Position numbers and translations under genes: made by a program
The notes under the pieces: generated by a model
The model's database searches: none
Told to the model about the DNA's origin: nothing
The model's input: only the letters and a program-made list of their open reading frames with translations
In this document: positions 41,317-50,398 of the stretch, in pieces
Layout: each line of letters opens with the position of its first letter
Position numbering within the stretch: the stretch's first letter is position 1
Assembly (NCBI GenBank): GCA_964414815.1
Contig: CAYPXY010000017.1
Coordinates: forward strand, 1-64,000
DNA: 64,000 nt
Source: Mariniblastus sp964414815
GTDB lineage: Bacteria; Planctomycetota; Planctomycetia; Pirellulales; Pirellulaceae
Reading direction: 5' to 3'

Positions 41317-43596
41317 TCAAACCAGGCCCCATTTTTTTCGCAGCACCCATTCGGTCGTCAGCAAGCCGACAAAGGTCAACAGGAAAATAGCAGAATCTCC
41401 AAACCGGTCTCCAAAGCGATTCTTCACCGGGATTTCAATTTTTGCGATGGGCGGATTTTCAATGATCTCATCCAGAGCTTCCGACATGGTCTCTGGAGCA
41501 ACCGTCTTGCCACCATATTCGGCGGTCTGACTTGCCAGTCGAGCCAACTGTTCGGGGTTGGCGACCGGATTTGATTTCTCCTTGTCGCGATCCATGACGA
41601 TAAACTCGCGCCGCGAGGTTCCAATCACTTCGTTTCCACGAAACCCCTTGACCTCGATTCCATAAAGCCCCGCTTCCGCAACCCACAACGGATCAAGCTC
41701 TCCGATAAAACTTTCGCCCACCTTGCGAACATGCACCACCTGCGTTTCGCCAGAAGGCGTCACAACGCTTGCATCAAAGCGAACTTCATCCGTCTTATCT
41801 GAAATCGAATTGACGATGGCGTTGAACTTGATATTGGCCAGCGGCAGATAGCGACGCTGAGGCAACGAGATGGAGATACTTTCGTCCGTTCGTGAATCCC
41901 ACTTGGCAAGCCACAAAATCACTTGTCGCCAGAACTGGTCGTACTCCTTCAGGCCGCGCATCTTCCACCGCCACGTCGAATCGCCCGCAAACGCAGCCAC
42001 CCGTCCGCCCACATCGGTCACTGCCATCACTGGACGCTTTACTTCATCATCGCTTTCCAGCAGCACCAGTGCATTGTCCTTTACCTCGATCCGGTTGGCC
42101 CCCACCAAGGGCGGCAGCTTTTGCCAGGCTCCCAGACGACTATCCGAGTCACCCACCCGAGTAATGAAATGATCGCGTGCCGGCCGGAGTTTGATCGGAT
42201 CGTTGACATGAAGCTCTCGTCGCACATCGGCATTAAATTCCTGACGCTCGGTCTCGCGCATCCGGACGGGCAGCAGATCGGCAAGCGGCGTTTCGTGATA
42301 CAGCCCCGCTCCAAAACTGTGATAGCCGCCCAGCATGATCAATCCTTTCCCTTTGAGGACGGCATCTGCCAGTGCTTCTAGCGAGCGCGTGTAGACACCC
42401 CGCTTGTGCAAGGCGCGCGAATCGAGATCCATGAAAACAAACACGTCATAGCTCGGATCGAGAAACAGCTCTTCGTACTGCATCAGTGGCCAGTTCCGCT
42501 GTGAGCCGGCTGAAATCTCGACAAAATCGATCTGAATAAAATCGTTGACCGACAGCGACTCCCGCAACCGGCTTTGTTCCCAATTCAAATCGCCGACCAG
42601 AAACAACACCCGCATTCCCTTGTCGTTCACCGTCAGAAATCCTTCCAGTTCATTGTTCCGGACGGCCAGCTCACCAGGCATTGGATTGGCTCGTACCTTC
42701 AAACGGTACTCACCCGGCGACGTGGGCCGCCAGGTCAACTCGACGGTTTTTTCGTAGTAGCTTTCATTCGGACGCACAAATTCTGTTTTGACAATCGACT
42801 CCTTGCCAGCCGAGTCAATCAAAATCAGATCAACCTTCACATCTTGATTCGCATACCCTCTGGCGATCAACGTCGCGCGAGCGGAAAGATCATTTTTGAC
42901 ATTGACCATGTGCTGCTCCGCGAAATGAGTGATCGCGAGATCCGCAAGTTGGCCTGTGTCGCCCGGCAATCCAAACGGAACGGCGAACAGTGGGACTTCC
43001 ATGTCGCTCAGTGTCTGCGTGGCCTGAATCGGTTCGATGTCAGGTTCGGAAGCATTTTGATTTCCATCGCTCAGCAGAAAAACCCCCAACACCCGCTCCT
43101 CGCGAACGCCCAGAATCGTTCGATAGAGCGACGATCCAATATCGGTTTCGCTGCCCGCCGGCTTTTCAGGTAACGCCACCACCCCCTCGTTCAGCTCCAG
43201 TGCCACAACCTGATTGTCAAATCCGACAAAGCGGCAATCGATTCCTTTGGCAATCAACTGATTGTAGCGATCCTTGTTTTCACGAATGACGGATTTGAGC
43301 GTATCCCATCGCGTCGAGTCGTCTTTAACGTGGGGTAGCTCCATGCTCCTCGAAGTGTCCAGCAAAAACAGGACAACCGCCGCCTGCGTTTTCTCAACTT
43401 TGTCCACGCAACCGGGGCGAACGGCCGCCAGCATGGCCATCAGCAACACAGCAAACCGAATCAAAGAAAGCGTGATACGCTGTCTGGAGGAAAGCTGAAC
43501 AAAGGACGGCCCCACCAGCAGCATCAGCGCACCGAGGACGAACACTGCGCCCAGCAGCCACCAGGAAAGAATGGGTTGGAATGTAAGTGAGTCCAT
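41317..43596 (-). CDS. VWA and amidotransferase-like membrane protein
   Basis: The 759-residue protein has two N-terminal membrane helices (about 10-30 and 40-60), a VWA domain with the metal-binding 'LLDTSRSMELP' (about 80-90), an immunoglobulin-like middle, a class-I-amidotransferase-like fold around 'GLIMLGGYHSFGAG' (about 430) and a last membrane helix before a Lys/Arg end. The catalytic Cys of amidotransferases is not evident. Such proteins are frequent in planctomycetes next to MoxR/BatA genes; neither is adjacent here. Function unknown. Confidence 0.82.
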   Translation of the reverse strand: MDSLTFQPILSWWLLGAVFVLGALMLLVGPSFVQLSSRQRITLSLIRFAVLLMAMLAAVRPGCVDKVEKTQAAVVLFLLDTSRSMELPHVKDDSTRWDTLKSVIRENKDRYNQLIAKGIDCRFVGFDNQVVALELNEGVVALPEKPAGSETDIGSSLYRTILGVREERVLGVFLLSDGNQNASEPDIEPIQATQTLSDMEVPLFAVPFGLPGDTGQLADLAITHFAEQHMVNVKNDLSARATLIARGYANQDVKVDLILIDSAGKESIVKTEFVRPNESYYEKTVELTWRPTSPGEYRLKVRANPMPGELAVRNNELEGFLTVNDKGMRVLFLVGDLNWEQSRLRESLSVNDFIQIDFVEISAGSQRNWPLMQYEELFLDPSYDVFVFMDLDSRALHKRGVYTRSLEALADAVLKGKGLIMLGGYHSFGAGLYHETPLADLLPVRMRETERQEFNADVRRELHVNDPIKLRPARDHFITRVGDSDSRLGAWQKLPPLVGANRIEVKDNALVLLESDDEVKRPVMAVTDVGGRVAAFAGDSTWRWKMRGLKEYDQFWRQVILWLAKWDSRTDESISISLPQRRYLPLANIKFNAIVNSISDKTDEVRFDASVVTPSGETQVVHVRKVGESFIGELDPLWVAEAGLYGIEVKGFRGNEVIGTSRREFIVMDRDKEKSNPVANPEQLARLASQTAEYGGKTVAPETMSEALDEIIENPPIAKIEIPVKNRFGDRFGDSAIFLLTFVGLLTTEWVLRKKWGLV

Positions 43597-43897
43597 CTAA
43601 TTGTTGACGGCCGTCCGACCCATGGATGTCTTTGGCTTGTCTCGCTACGGACATGGGTTGCCCCTTGGATTGCTGCGCCGAAATTTTAACAGAACTGGCT
43701 CAGTGGACAAGGCTGGCCGAGGGAAGGTCGATTCGAGGTCGGTGCAGTTCAACCGCAATTGAAGTGGTACTCATAAGTAGGCCGGAACAAGCAAACGCTC
43801 AATAGAATGAATCATGTGGTTGAGCTTTCTGCGTTTGCGCAGTTCCGGCATGGCCGAGGTGTGCCGGAATTGCGGCTGCGGAGGTCGTGCGGCTTCT

Positions 43898-44121
43898 GTG
43901 TAGGTAGGGTGTGTGCAGCGGTCGGCGTCACTCATGGCGATTTTCAATGAGAAAACTGTATTATTGTATTCCAGCAACCACTCGCGTGATCGACCGCGTA
44001 ACACACCTCGCTGGTGGTGTGTTACGCGGTCGCTTTCAGGGGCAGGCCGTACTCGAATAGAAACTGTATTTTGTGGGCGTTAAATGAATTCTATGGATGC
44101 GGCGACCGCTCACCCTACATA
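43898..44121. mobile_element. About 220 bp element with central hairpin (MITE-like)
   Basis: The ends resemble each other in inverted order (TAGGTAGGGTGTGTGCAGCGGTCGG and CGACCGCTCACCCTACATA). At 43991-44032 there is a perfect 17-base stem (CGACCGCGTAACACACC) with an eight-base loop. A partial copy lies at 34924-35020. The rest of the gap 43597-43897 shows no gene. Confidence 0.82.
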
Positions 44122-44140
44122 GAAGCCTACCGGGACCATC

Positions 44141-44836
44141 CTATCCGTCTTTGCCAGCAGGTTGCGGTATCAGGATCTCGACCAACTGGTTCTGAAATTC
44201 GGCAAGCGCCTCAACCAGCCTCTGCGGAGTTGATTCCGGAGACTGGCTGGAAATCAATAACCGATCCGGCTCTACACGGATCAAACCATTCGAACGATCC
44301 AATCCGATTTCGCAGCGAGTGCAATCCTTGTCGTAGCTCAACGAAAACTGATCCGACTCGATTTCCTCAATTTTGTCGATGACCGACTCGATATCCAACG
44401 GATTCGGCAAGGCAACTTCCATACAAGTAAATTGGCTGCCAAAAACGTCCTGAAACCGATGACTGAAAACCTGTGACAGATCACGAATATTGCTGACCGT
44501 TCGGCTCCAGATCACTGTATCCGGTTCGCCTTCCGAAAAATCGACGGACACTTCGTAGCTGAAACAAGGTGTCTCGATGCTTGCCAGACAATCTTCCGGC
44601 CCAAAGGCACTGATTTCCTTTCGCTTCCATCGCCACACCGTTCGCAACGAATCGAACGTCGTTTGCAGGTCCTGATTCAGTTCATCCTTGACGAGTTGCG
44701 CAAGAAACTTCCTGCCTTCTGCGACCGACCGCGGGATGCGGTAGTGAGGCAGGAATCCCGACAGGAGTTTTAACGGTTGGGCGGTTCGACTGACCAAGCG
44801 CATGGCCGCGAATGGTTGAACGAATTTGCCATTCAT
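44141..44836 (-). CDS. Hypothetical protein
   Basis: The 231-residue protein has no signal peptide, membrane helix or motif that I recognise. It has a Pro/Arg-rich start, then an alpha/beta body with acidic runs ('VIDKIEEIESDQF') and few cysteines. Codon use looks normal and the frame is clean, so I accept it as real. It stands alone between two palindromic elements. Confidence 0.65.
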   Translation of the reverse strand: MNGKFVQPFAAMRLVSRTAQPLKLLSGFLPHYRIPRSVAEGRKFLAQLVKDELNQDLQTTFDSLRTVWRWKRKEISAFGPEDCLASIETPCFSYEVSVDFSEGEPDTVIWSRTVSNIRDLSQVFSHRFQDVFGSQFTCMEVALPNPLDIESVIDKIEEIESDQFSLSYDKDCTRCEIGLDRSNGLIRVEPDRLLISSQSPESTPQRLVEALAEFQNQLVEILIPQPAGKDG

Positions 44837-44887
44837 GAAACGATTCCTGAGCAGATGGAAATAACAACGGGGCGGATCGATTTGTTA

Positions 44888-45036
44888 CGGAATTGTCCCG
44901 AAATAACTTCCGTATTTCATCATAACCCGAAGCGTAAGCGAGGGCCATCATCACCAAGCAGGAGTGGTCCCTCGCTTACGCTTCGGGTTATGATGAGCAT
45001 TGATAAAACCCGGGAACTTATTTCGGGACAATCCCT
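44888..45036. mobile_element. 149 bp nested palindrome, copy B (MITE-like)
   Basis: The inner arms (44921-44944 and 44969-44993) form a stem on CATAACCCGAAGCGTAAGCG with only edge mismatches; the outer arms (44889-44912 and 45013-45035) pair GGAATTGTCCCGAAATAA with its complement. It has the same order and spacing as copy A at 6138-6285, about 80% alike by eye in the arms. No gene fits in the gap 44837-45090. Confidence 0.88.
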
Positions 45037-45090
45037 AAAAATGAATGAGCATCTTACCATCCTCTGAAATCCAGCAATACCCTCAATGCG

Positions 45091-45606
45091 ATGAACCAAC
45101 ACCGCGTCCATGAATCCCTGGCATCCATACTCGAAACTTGCCAATTCAAACTCGTGCTGGCCGAAAGTTGCACGGGCGGGCGAGCGGCCGCATTGTTGAC
45201 GGAAGTGCCCGGCATTTCCCGATGGTTCTGCGGATCGGCGGTAACGTATCGCGAGCCGACAAAAACCGCCTGGTTGCAAGTCGATCCGGAATGGCTTGCC
45301 ACCTGGACCGCCGAGTCGCAACAAGCATCCGACGCTATGGCGATCGCCGTTCTCAAAAATACGCCGGAGGCCAATCTCTCCTGTGCCATTACCGGCCACT
45401 TGGGCCCCAATGTCGATCCGAATATCGACGGACTGGTCTATCTTTCAATCGCTGTGCTAACCCACGACGGAGTCCGAATCGCCGCACAGAAAATCCATCG
45501 TCTGCAAACCACCACGCGAACCGATCGGCAACAGGAGGCCGCCGAACAAATGTTGGCCGAAATTGCGGACTACCTCAAGAATCAGTCTTCCAGCAAGCCG
45601 CTGTAG
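45091..45606 (+). CDS. pncC: Nicotinamide-nucleotide amidohydrolase PncC
   Basis: PncC (the CinA C-terminal domain alone) deamidates NMN to NaMN for NAD recycling. The 171-residue product has the signature 'VLAESCTGGRAAALLTEVPG' (residues 19-38, with the catalytic Ser in Glu-Ser-Cys), 'SAVTYREPTKTAWL' and 'AITGHLGP'. The COG1058 N-terminal domain of CinA is absent. Its 3' end overlaps the 3' end of secY by 25 bases in convergent order. Confidence 0.92.
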   Translation: MNQHRVHESLASILETCQFKLVLAESCTGGRAAALLTEVPGISRWFCGSAVTYREPTKTAWLQVDPEWLATWTAESQQASDAMAIAVLKNTPEANLSCAITGHLGPNVDPNIDGLVYLSIAVLTHDGVRIAAQKIHRLQTTTRTDRQQEAAEQMLAEIADYLKNQSSSKPL

Positions 45607-46952
45607 TTTCTCATCACCAAGTGGCTGTCGATCTTCTGAACCAGGTCGAAGGCAACGCTGACTGCAATCAGTAAGCCCGTTCCTCCGTAGAAGCTTGCCA
45701 CCAGCGGATCCACGCCCAGCAAACTGGAAATCACGGTCGGTACGATGGCAATGATCGCCAAAAAGGCTGCACCGACATACGTGATTCGCTCGATGACGTT
45801 GTTCAGATAATCTTCTGTTCGGCGACCGGGACGATAGCCTGGAATGAACGTACCGTTGTCCTTCATGTTGTCCGAAATTTCCTTCGGGTTAAACGTGATC
45901 GCCACCCAGAAGTAACAGAAGAAGTAAATCAGGGCGATGTAGGCCAGATTGTACAGCATCGACGTCGGGTTTTGCAGCACATTACCAATCTCCGTGAAGA
46001 AGCTGGAAATCATCCCTGAACCGCCGCGAGAGAACTGAACAAACAGAAACGGTGGGATCATCATCAAGCTTTGAGCAAAAATGATGGGCATCACACCGGC
46101 CTGGTTCAATCGAAGAGGCATATACTGCCGCGTTCCACCATAGACCTTGCGACCGCGGACGTGCTTGGCACTTTGCGTGGGGATTCTTCGCTGACCCATC
46201 GTGATAAACACCACTCCGGCAATCACACCGATGAACATGAAAATCAACAACAGAATCTTTTCCAGACCGATCACGCTTGGGTCCAGACCTTGCAGTGAGA
46301 ACTCCGCATTCCTGAACAGGCTCATCAAGGCACCGGGCATCTGTGCCACGATACCGGCCATGATCAACAAACTGATGCCGTTACCGATTCCGTATTCGTC
46401 GATCTGCTCACCCAACCACATCATGAATATACTACCGCACGTCATGATCAGGATCGAAATCACCTGCCAGAAAAACGTCAATCTCCCGGTTGCTTCATTT
46501 TCAAACACGTCGTAAGTCATGTTGGGCTCTCCCGCCATGACGACATACCAAAGATACCCCGCACTCTGAATCAAGCACAGAAACACCGTCAGATATCGGG
46601 TGTATTGGTTCATTCGCTTGCGGCCAGCCTCGCCTTCCTTTTTCATTTCCTCGAGAGGTTTGTAGACCGTCGCCAACAACTGCAAAATAATCGACGCCGA
46701 GATATAGGGCATGATGCCCAAACCGAAAATAGTGGCAGCGTTGAGTTGGCTTCCCGAAAACACTGAAATCTTGGCTAGAAACGCCGTCAGCGTTCCGCTC
46801 ATATTTTTGGCCTGCTCGGCAAACTGCTCCTGATCGATGACCGGCAGTGGAATCTGGTATCCGATCCGATAAATGGCCAACAGGAACAACGTCAAATAAA
46901 TCTTTCGACGGAGTTCCGGGATAGTGAAGACAATTCGGATTTTTTCCAGCAT
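45582..46952 (-). CDS. secY: Protein translocase subunit SecY
   Basis: SecY is the channel of the general secretion translocon. The 456-residue product has ten membrane helices, the plug region and conserved loops such as 'RRIPTQSAKHVRGRKVYGG' and 'NPKEISDNMKDNGTFIPGYRPG'. I start at ATG 46952 (Met-Leu-Glu-Lys-Ile-Arg), not the earlier frame start at 46988. It closes the spc part of the cluster 118 bp after rplO. The usual next genes map, infA and rpmJ are not here. Confidence 0.95.
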   Translation of the reverse strand: MLEKIRIVFTIPELRRKIYLTLFLLAIYRIGYQIPLPVIDQEQFAEQAKNMSGTLTAFLAKISVFSGSQLNAATIFGLGIMPYISASIILQLLATVYKPLEEMKKEGEAGRKRMNQYTRYLTVFLCLIQSAGYLWYVVMAGEPNMTYDVFENEATGRLTFFWQVISILIMTCGSIFMMWLGEQIDEYGIGNGISLLIMAGIVAQMPGALMSLFRNAEFSLQGLDPSVIGLEKILLLIFMFIGVIAGVVFITMGQRRIPTQSAKHVRGRKVYGGTRQYMPLRLNQAGVMPIIFAQSLMMIPPFLFVQFSRGGSGMISSFFTEIGNVLQNPTSMLYNLAYIALIYFFCYFWVAITFNPKEISDNMKDNGTFIPGYRPGRRTEDYLNNVIERITYVGAAFLAIIAIVPTVISSLLGVDPLVASFYGGTGLLIAVSVAFDLVQKIDSHLVMRNYSGLLED

Positions 46953-47070
46953 GATTTCGTTCCAATAACCAACGCGAATCGCGAGCAAACAAGCAATATG
47001 CTAACGCGAAACGCAAGCCAAGGGTAGACCGATAGAGCTCGGGCCGGACCGTTTGCTTGCGCGGAGAGTG

Positions 47071-47556
47071 TTACTTCGATTTTTTGGTGTTCTTTTCGAC
47101 CGGCTTTGGCTCAGGCAGCAGCACAATGGTTCCACCGGCGGCTTCAATTTTTTGACGAGCGGTTTCGCTGAATCGATGAGCCGACACGGTCAGCTTCTTG
47201 GTCAGGTTTCCGTTCCCCAGCACCTTCAGCACGTCGTAGCGATACTTTGCCAAATCGTGATCGGCCAGCGTTTGTGGATTGACCTCTTCTCCGGAGTTGA
47301 ATCGCGCTTCCAGGTCAGCCAGGTTCACTTCACCCACGGTCACACCCCAGCGGTTGGTAAAACCACGTTTTGCAATCCGCCGGATCATCGGCATGGCACC
47401 GCCTTGAAAGACGGGCTTGCGCGAATAACCTGCACGGCTTTTGGCGCCTTTGTGTCCACGTCCAGAGGTTTTACCCAGACCCGATCCCGGTCCACGTCCG
47501 AGCCGCTTCCGGTTTTTAAACTTTTCAATGCCTTCGTTGACTTCGTCTAGGTTCAC
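47071..47556 (-). CDS. rplO: 50S ribosomal protein L15
   Basis: The 161-residue protein has the typical basic, Gly-rich start 'RLGRGPGSGLGKTSGRGHKG' (residues 18-37) and 'GGAMPMIRRIAKRGFTN'. Its ATG overlaps the rpsE stop (ATGA), leaving no space for rpmD, which usually lies between them. Confidence 0.96.
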   Translation of the reverse strand: MNLDEVNEGIEKFKNRKRLGRGPGSGLGKTSGRGHKGAKSRAGYSRKPVFQGGAMPMIRRIAKRGFTNRWGVTVGEVNLADLEARFNSGEEVNPQTLADHDLAKYRYDVLKVLGNGNLTKKLTVSAHRFSETARQKIEAAGGTIVLLPEPKPVEKNTKKSK

Positions 47557-48071
47557 AGTTCAACTCCTCGCAAACGCTGGATGTCTTCTTTGGTTCGGAC
47601 TCGTTGCAATGCTTCAATGGTCGCCTTCACCAGCGTCACTGCATTGTTGCTTCCGAAACTCTTGGTCAAAATATTCTTGATACCGGCTGCCTCACAAACG
47701 GCCCGAACGGCGGAGCCAGCGATAATTCCCGTACCAGGACCTGCAGGTAGCAATACCACGCGAGCCGCTCCGTAACGTCCCTCGATGGCGTGGGGAATAT
47801 GGCCATCCACGATCGAGATGGGTTTCATGGTACGAACCGCCTGCTTGTTTGCCTTTTCGACACACGGCTGAACTTCATTGGCCTTCCCATACCCCCAACC
47901 AACCTTGCCGTGTCCGTCCCCGCAGACGACGAGTGCTGCAAAGCTGAATCGACGTCCCCCTTTAACAACGGTAGCACATCGCTTGACGGCAACGGTTCGT
48001 TCAATCAGACCGCCGGTGTGTTGCTGTTGCGTGTCGTCGTCGCGTTTTTCTTTTCGTGTATTTTTGGCCAT
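47553..48071 (-). CDS. rpsE: 30S ribosomal protein S5
   Basis: The 172-residue protein carries the S5 signature 'VVCGDGHGKVGWGYGKANEV' (near 48-67) in the double-stranded-RNA-binding N domain and 'AGPGTGIIAGSAVRAVCEAA' in the C domain. It decodes accuracy in the 30S body. A degenerate heptamer leader ends eight bases before the ATG. Confidence 0.96.
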   Translation of the reverse strand: MAKNTRKEKRDDDTQQQHTGGLIERTVAVKRCATVVKGGRRFSFAALVVCGDGHGKVGWGYGKANEVQPCVEKANKQAVRTMKPISIVDGHIPHAIEGRYGAARVVLLPAGPGTGIIAGSAVRAVCEAAGIKNILTKSFGSNNAVTLVKATIEALQRVRTKEDIQRLRGVEL

Positions 48072-48078
48072 GCGCTCG

Positions 48079-48099
48079 TTTTCAGTGTTCAGTGGTCAG
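48079..48099 (-). repeat. Degenerate heptamer leader 5' of rpsE
   Basis: On the sense strand three units in seven-base steps (CTGACCA, CTGAACA, CTGAAAA) end eight bases before the rpsE ATG. The 141 bp rplR-rpsE gap also has a short GGGCTTG/CAAGCCC inverted repeat near 48168-48210. Confidence 0.7.
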
Positions 48100-48212
48100 C
48101 ATGAATGTCAGTACTTTGCAATTTGAAATATGAATTGCTTATGATTTCAGGTTGGCTTCAATCGAATGGGCTTGATCGATTGAATTTCGTCCAAGCCCAA
48201 CTTTCGTTCGGC

Positions 48213-48581
48213 TTAGAACAGCAGGCCCCCTTCGCGGGCGGCGCCGGCCAGTTCGGCCACGCGACCGTGAAACTTGTAAGCCCCCCGGTCGAATCGAATT
48301 CGTGTAATGCCGGCAGCTTTCGCTCGTTCGGCAATGGCGACGCCGATCAACTTGGCTGCGTCCCGATTTCCACCGTTGGAAATTTGGCCCGCCAAGGACT
48401 TGTCGCGTGTACTTGCCGACGCCAGCGTTCGGCCGGATTCGTCATCGATCAGTTGACAATAAATATGTTTGTTGCTGCGGCGAACGCTCAACCGCGGACA
48501 GTCGCTGCTACCGCGAATCTTGTTGCGGGTGCGTTTGGCTCGCCGCCAGCGTTGTCCATTGACTATTTTTTGAGTGCGCAC
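48213..48581 (-). CDS. rplR: 50S ribosomal protein L18
   Basis: The 122-residue 5S rRNA-binding protein shows 'RLSVRRSNKHIYCQLIDDE' and the C-terminal 'RIRFDRGAYKFHGRVAELAGAAREGGL' pattern. It starts with GTG. A repeat of seven-base A-rich units lies in the 39 bp gap to rplF. Confidence 0.96.
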   Translation of the reverse strand: MRTQKIVNGQRWRRAKRTRNKIRGSSDCPRLSVRRSNKHIYCQLIDDESGRTLASASTRDKSLAGQISNGGNRDAAKLIGVAIAERAKAAGITRIRFDRGAYKFHGRVAELAGAAREGGLLF

Positions 48582-48593
48582 GATTGTGTATGG

Positions 48594-48621
48594 GTTTTAG
48601 TTTTTGGTTTTTAGTTTTTGC
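48594..48621 (-). repeat. A-rich heptamer leader 5' of rplR
   Basis: Sense-strand units GCAAAAA, CTAAAAA, CCAAAAA, CTAAAAC follow in seven-base steps and end 12 bases before the rplR GTG. Two units carry TAA. The first unit touches the rplF stop codon. Confidence 0.6.
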
Positions 48622-49160
48622 TAAGATTTAGCCGATTTACCCGGCTTAATCTTCACTTGTTCGCCGACGTAGCGAATCCCTTTTCCCTTGTAGGGTTCCG
48701 GTTTTCGCAGGGAGCGAACCCGAGCGGCGAACTCACCGACCTTCTGCTTGTCGATTCCGGTGACCACAATGTGGGTTTGATCCGGGCAGACCACCTTGAC
48801 ATCGGCGGGAACCGGAACTTTCAGTTCGTTGGCCAGACCGACTCGCAATGACAGCACGTTGTTGTTGAGGCTACAAACATAACCGACGCCGTGAAGCTCC
48901 AGTTTCTTTTCGTATCCGTCTTTGACTCCGAGAACGATGTTGTTGATCAATGCTCGGGTGGTTCCCTGAATGCATCGTCCCACTCGGTCGTCCCGTTTGC
49001 GTGAGACCACGACTTCGCCGTCGTTGACCGAAACTTCAATTTCCGGACGAAGTGCGAGTGACAAATTTCCCTGTGGGCCTTCGGCCTTGAACGTGCCGCC
49101 TTCGACACTGATCTTGACGCCGCTGGCGACGGGGACGGGTTTATTTCCAATACGTGACAT
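48621..49160 (-). CDS. rplF: 50S ribosomal protein L6
   Basis: The 179-residue protein has the start 'MSRIGNKPVPV' and the C-terminal signature 'RKPEPYKGKGIRYVGE'. Two repeated alpha/beta domains are typical. It follows rpsH by 11 bp. Confidence 0.97.
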   Translation of the reverse strand: MSRIGNKPVPVASGVKISVEGGTFKAEGPQGNLSLALRPEIEVSVNDGEVVVSRKRDDRVGRCIQGTTRALINNIVLGVKDGYEKKLELHGVGYVCSLNNNVLSLRVGLANELKVPVPADVKVVCPDQTHIVVTGIDKQKVGEFAARVRSLRKPEPYKGKGIRYVGEQVKIKPGKSAKS

Positions 49161-49171
49161 AATTTTGCCTC

Positions 49172-49567
49172 TTACCAGACTTCACAAATGACTTCGCCAC
49201 CGACTTTTTGCTGCCGTGCTTCGCGATCGCTGAGGAACCCGCGACTGGTGCTGAGAATTGAAATTCCCAGACCGTTGAGTACCGGTCGCAATTCACGGGA
49301 CGAGGCATAAATACGACATCCAGGTTTGCTGACCCGCTTCAGGTGGCGAATGACTTTTTCGCCAGTCGGGCCGTACTTCAAATCGATATGCAGTTGGCCA
49401 ACGGGCTTCGCTTCTTCCTCTTTCCAATCCCAGATGAAACCTTCGCGCTTGAGCACATCGGCAACACCTCGCTTGAGTTTGGAAACGGGCATCTCTACAC
49501 TGGGCCGCTCAACGCTCACCGCGTTACGGATACGAGTGAGCATGTCGGCAATTGGGTCAGTCATCAT
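49172..49567 (-). CDS. rpsH: 30S ribosomal protein S8
   Basis: The 131-residue protein shows 'DPIADMLTRIRNA' at the start and 'GISILSTSRGFLSDREAR' near the end, as expected for S8. In other bacteria S8 represses the spc operon by binding its mRNA; I cannot see that site here. Confidence 0.97.
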   Translation of the reverse strand: MMTDPIADMLTRIRNAVSVERPSVEMPVSKLKRGVADVLKREGFIWDWKEEEAKPVGQLHIDLKYGPTGEKVIRHLKRVSKPGCRIYASSRELRPVLNGLGISILSTSRGFLSDREARQQKVGGEVICEVW

Positions 49568-49597
49568 ATACGGTTGTTTCCCTTAAATCGCCTTTAC

Positions 49598-49783
49598 TTA
49601 CCAACTAGACTTGCGAACGCCTGGAATTGCACCCTGCTCGGCAAGGTTACGAAAACAAATCCGGCAAATTCCAAATTTACGATAGACTCCACGGGGCCGA
49701 CCGCACAACTTGCAACGTCGCTCACGCCGAGCCGAAAACTTCGGTTCTCTCGAGGCTTTGGCGATTTTCGATTTCTTTGCCAC
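49598..49783 (-). CDS. rpsN: 30S ribosomal protein S14, zinc type
   Basis: The 61-residue protein is the short type Z form with Cys-x2-Cys ('RCKLCGRPRG') and Cys-x2-Cys ('GICRICFRNLA'), both intact, so it should bind zinc. The zinc-free long form is not seen nearby. It ends in Lys-Ser-Ser-Trp, the usual type Z terminus. Confidence 0.96.
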   Translation of the reverse strand: MAKKSKIAKASREPKFSARRERRCKLCGRPRGVYRKFGICRICFRNLAEQGAIPGVRKSSW

Positions 49784-49831
49784 AACAAACGCCTGCTAAA
49801 AAAGTTTTATTCCTGTTAACAATACAAATTA

Positions 49832-50398
49832 CTACGCAGTTTGAGGTGTCTTTCGCGATTCCGCGAACGGCATTCCAAACAGATTGAGCAACAATCGCCC
49901 TTCCTCGTCATTTTGGGCCGTCGTCACAAAAACGATATTCATTCCCTGCCGACGAGTAAACTTGTCCGGGTTCAGTTCAGGGAACACCCCGTACTCATTG
50001 AGTCCCAGACTGTAGTTCCCGGCGCCATCAAACGCCTTCGAGCTGACTCCGCGAAAGTCCCGCACGCGAGGCAGTACCAGCGAAAACAGACGATCCATGA
50101 ACTCAAACATGTGATTGCCTCGCAGGGTCACCTTACAACCAATCGCCTGGCCTTCCCGCAAGCGGAAATTGGCAATCGATTTACGGGCCTTCGTGATGAC
50201 CGGCTTTTGACCGGCAATCAACGCCAAAGCCTCGCTCGCGTCCTGCAAATCCTTCTTTTCCTGCACCGCCGATCCAACCCCCATATTGATGATGATCTTG
50301 GACAGCCTGGGCAGGTCCATTGGGTTCTCACGCCCCAACTCTTCCTTCAACTTGGAAAGAATGTCCTGCTGATAAGTGGTCTTTAAACGGGCTTTCAT
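49832..50398 (-). CDS. rplE: 50S ribosomal protein L5
   Basis: The 188-residue protein has 'PRLSKIIINMGVG', 'GQKPVITKARKSIANFRLR' and 'GMNIVFVTTAQNDEEGRLLL', all L5 blocks; it binds 5S rRNA. The preceding gene is rplN; the L24 gene normally found between them is missing from the 54 bp gap. Confidence 0.97.
   Translation of the reverse strand: MKARLKTTYQQDILSKLKEELGRENPMDLPRLSKIIINMGVGSAVQEKKDLQDASEALALIAGQKPVITKARKSIANFRLREGQAIGCKVTLRGNHMFEFMDRLFSLVLPRVRDFRGVSSKAFDGAGNYSLGLNEYGVFPELNPDKFTRRQGMNIVFVTTAQNDEEGRLLLNLFGMPFAESRKTPQTA

Noticed and set aside
43771..44004. A 77-codon leftward open frame, similar to a 61-codon frame at 34889-35074
   Set aside because: Both are inside a dispersed palindromic element; the likeness is explained by the DNA repeat, so I do not list them as genes.
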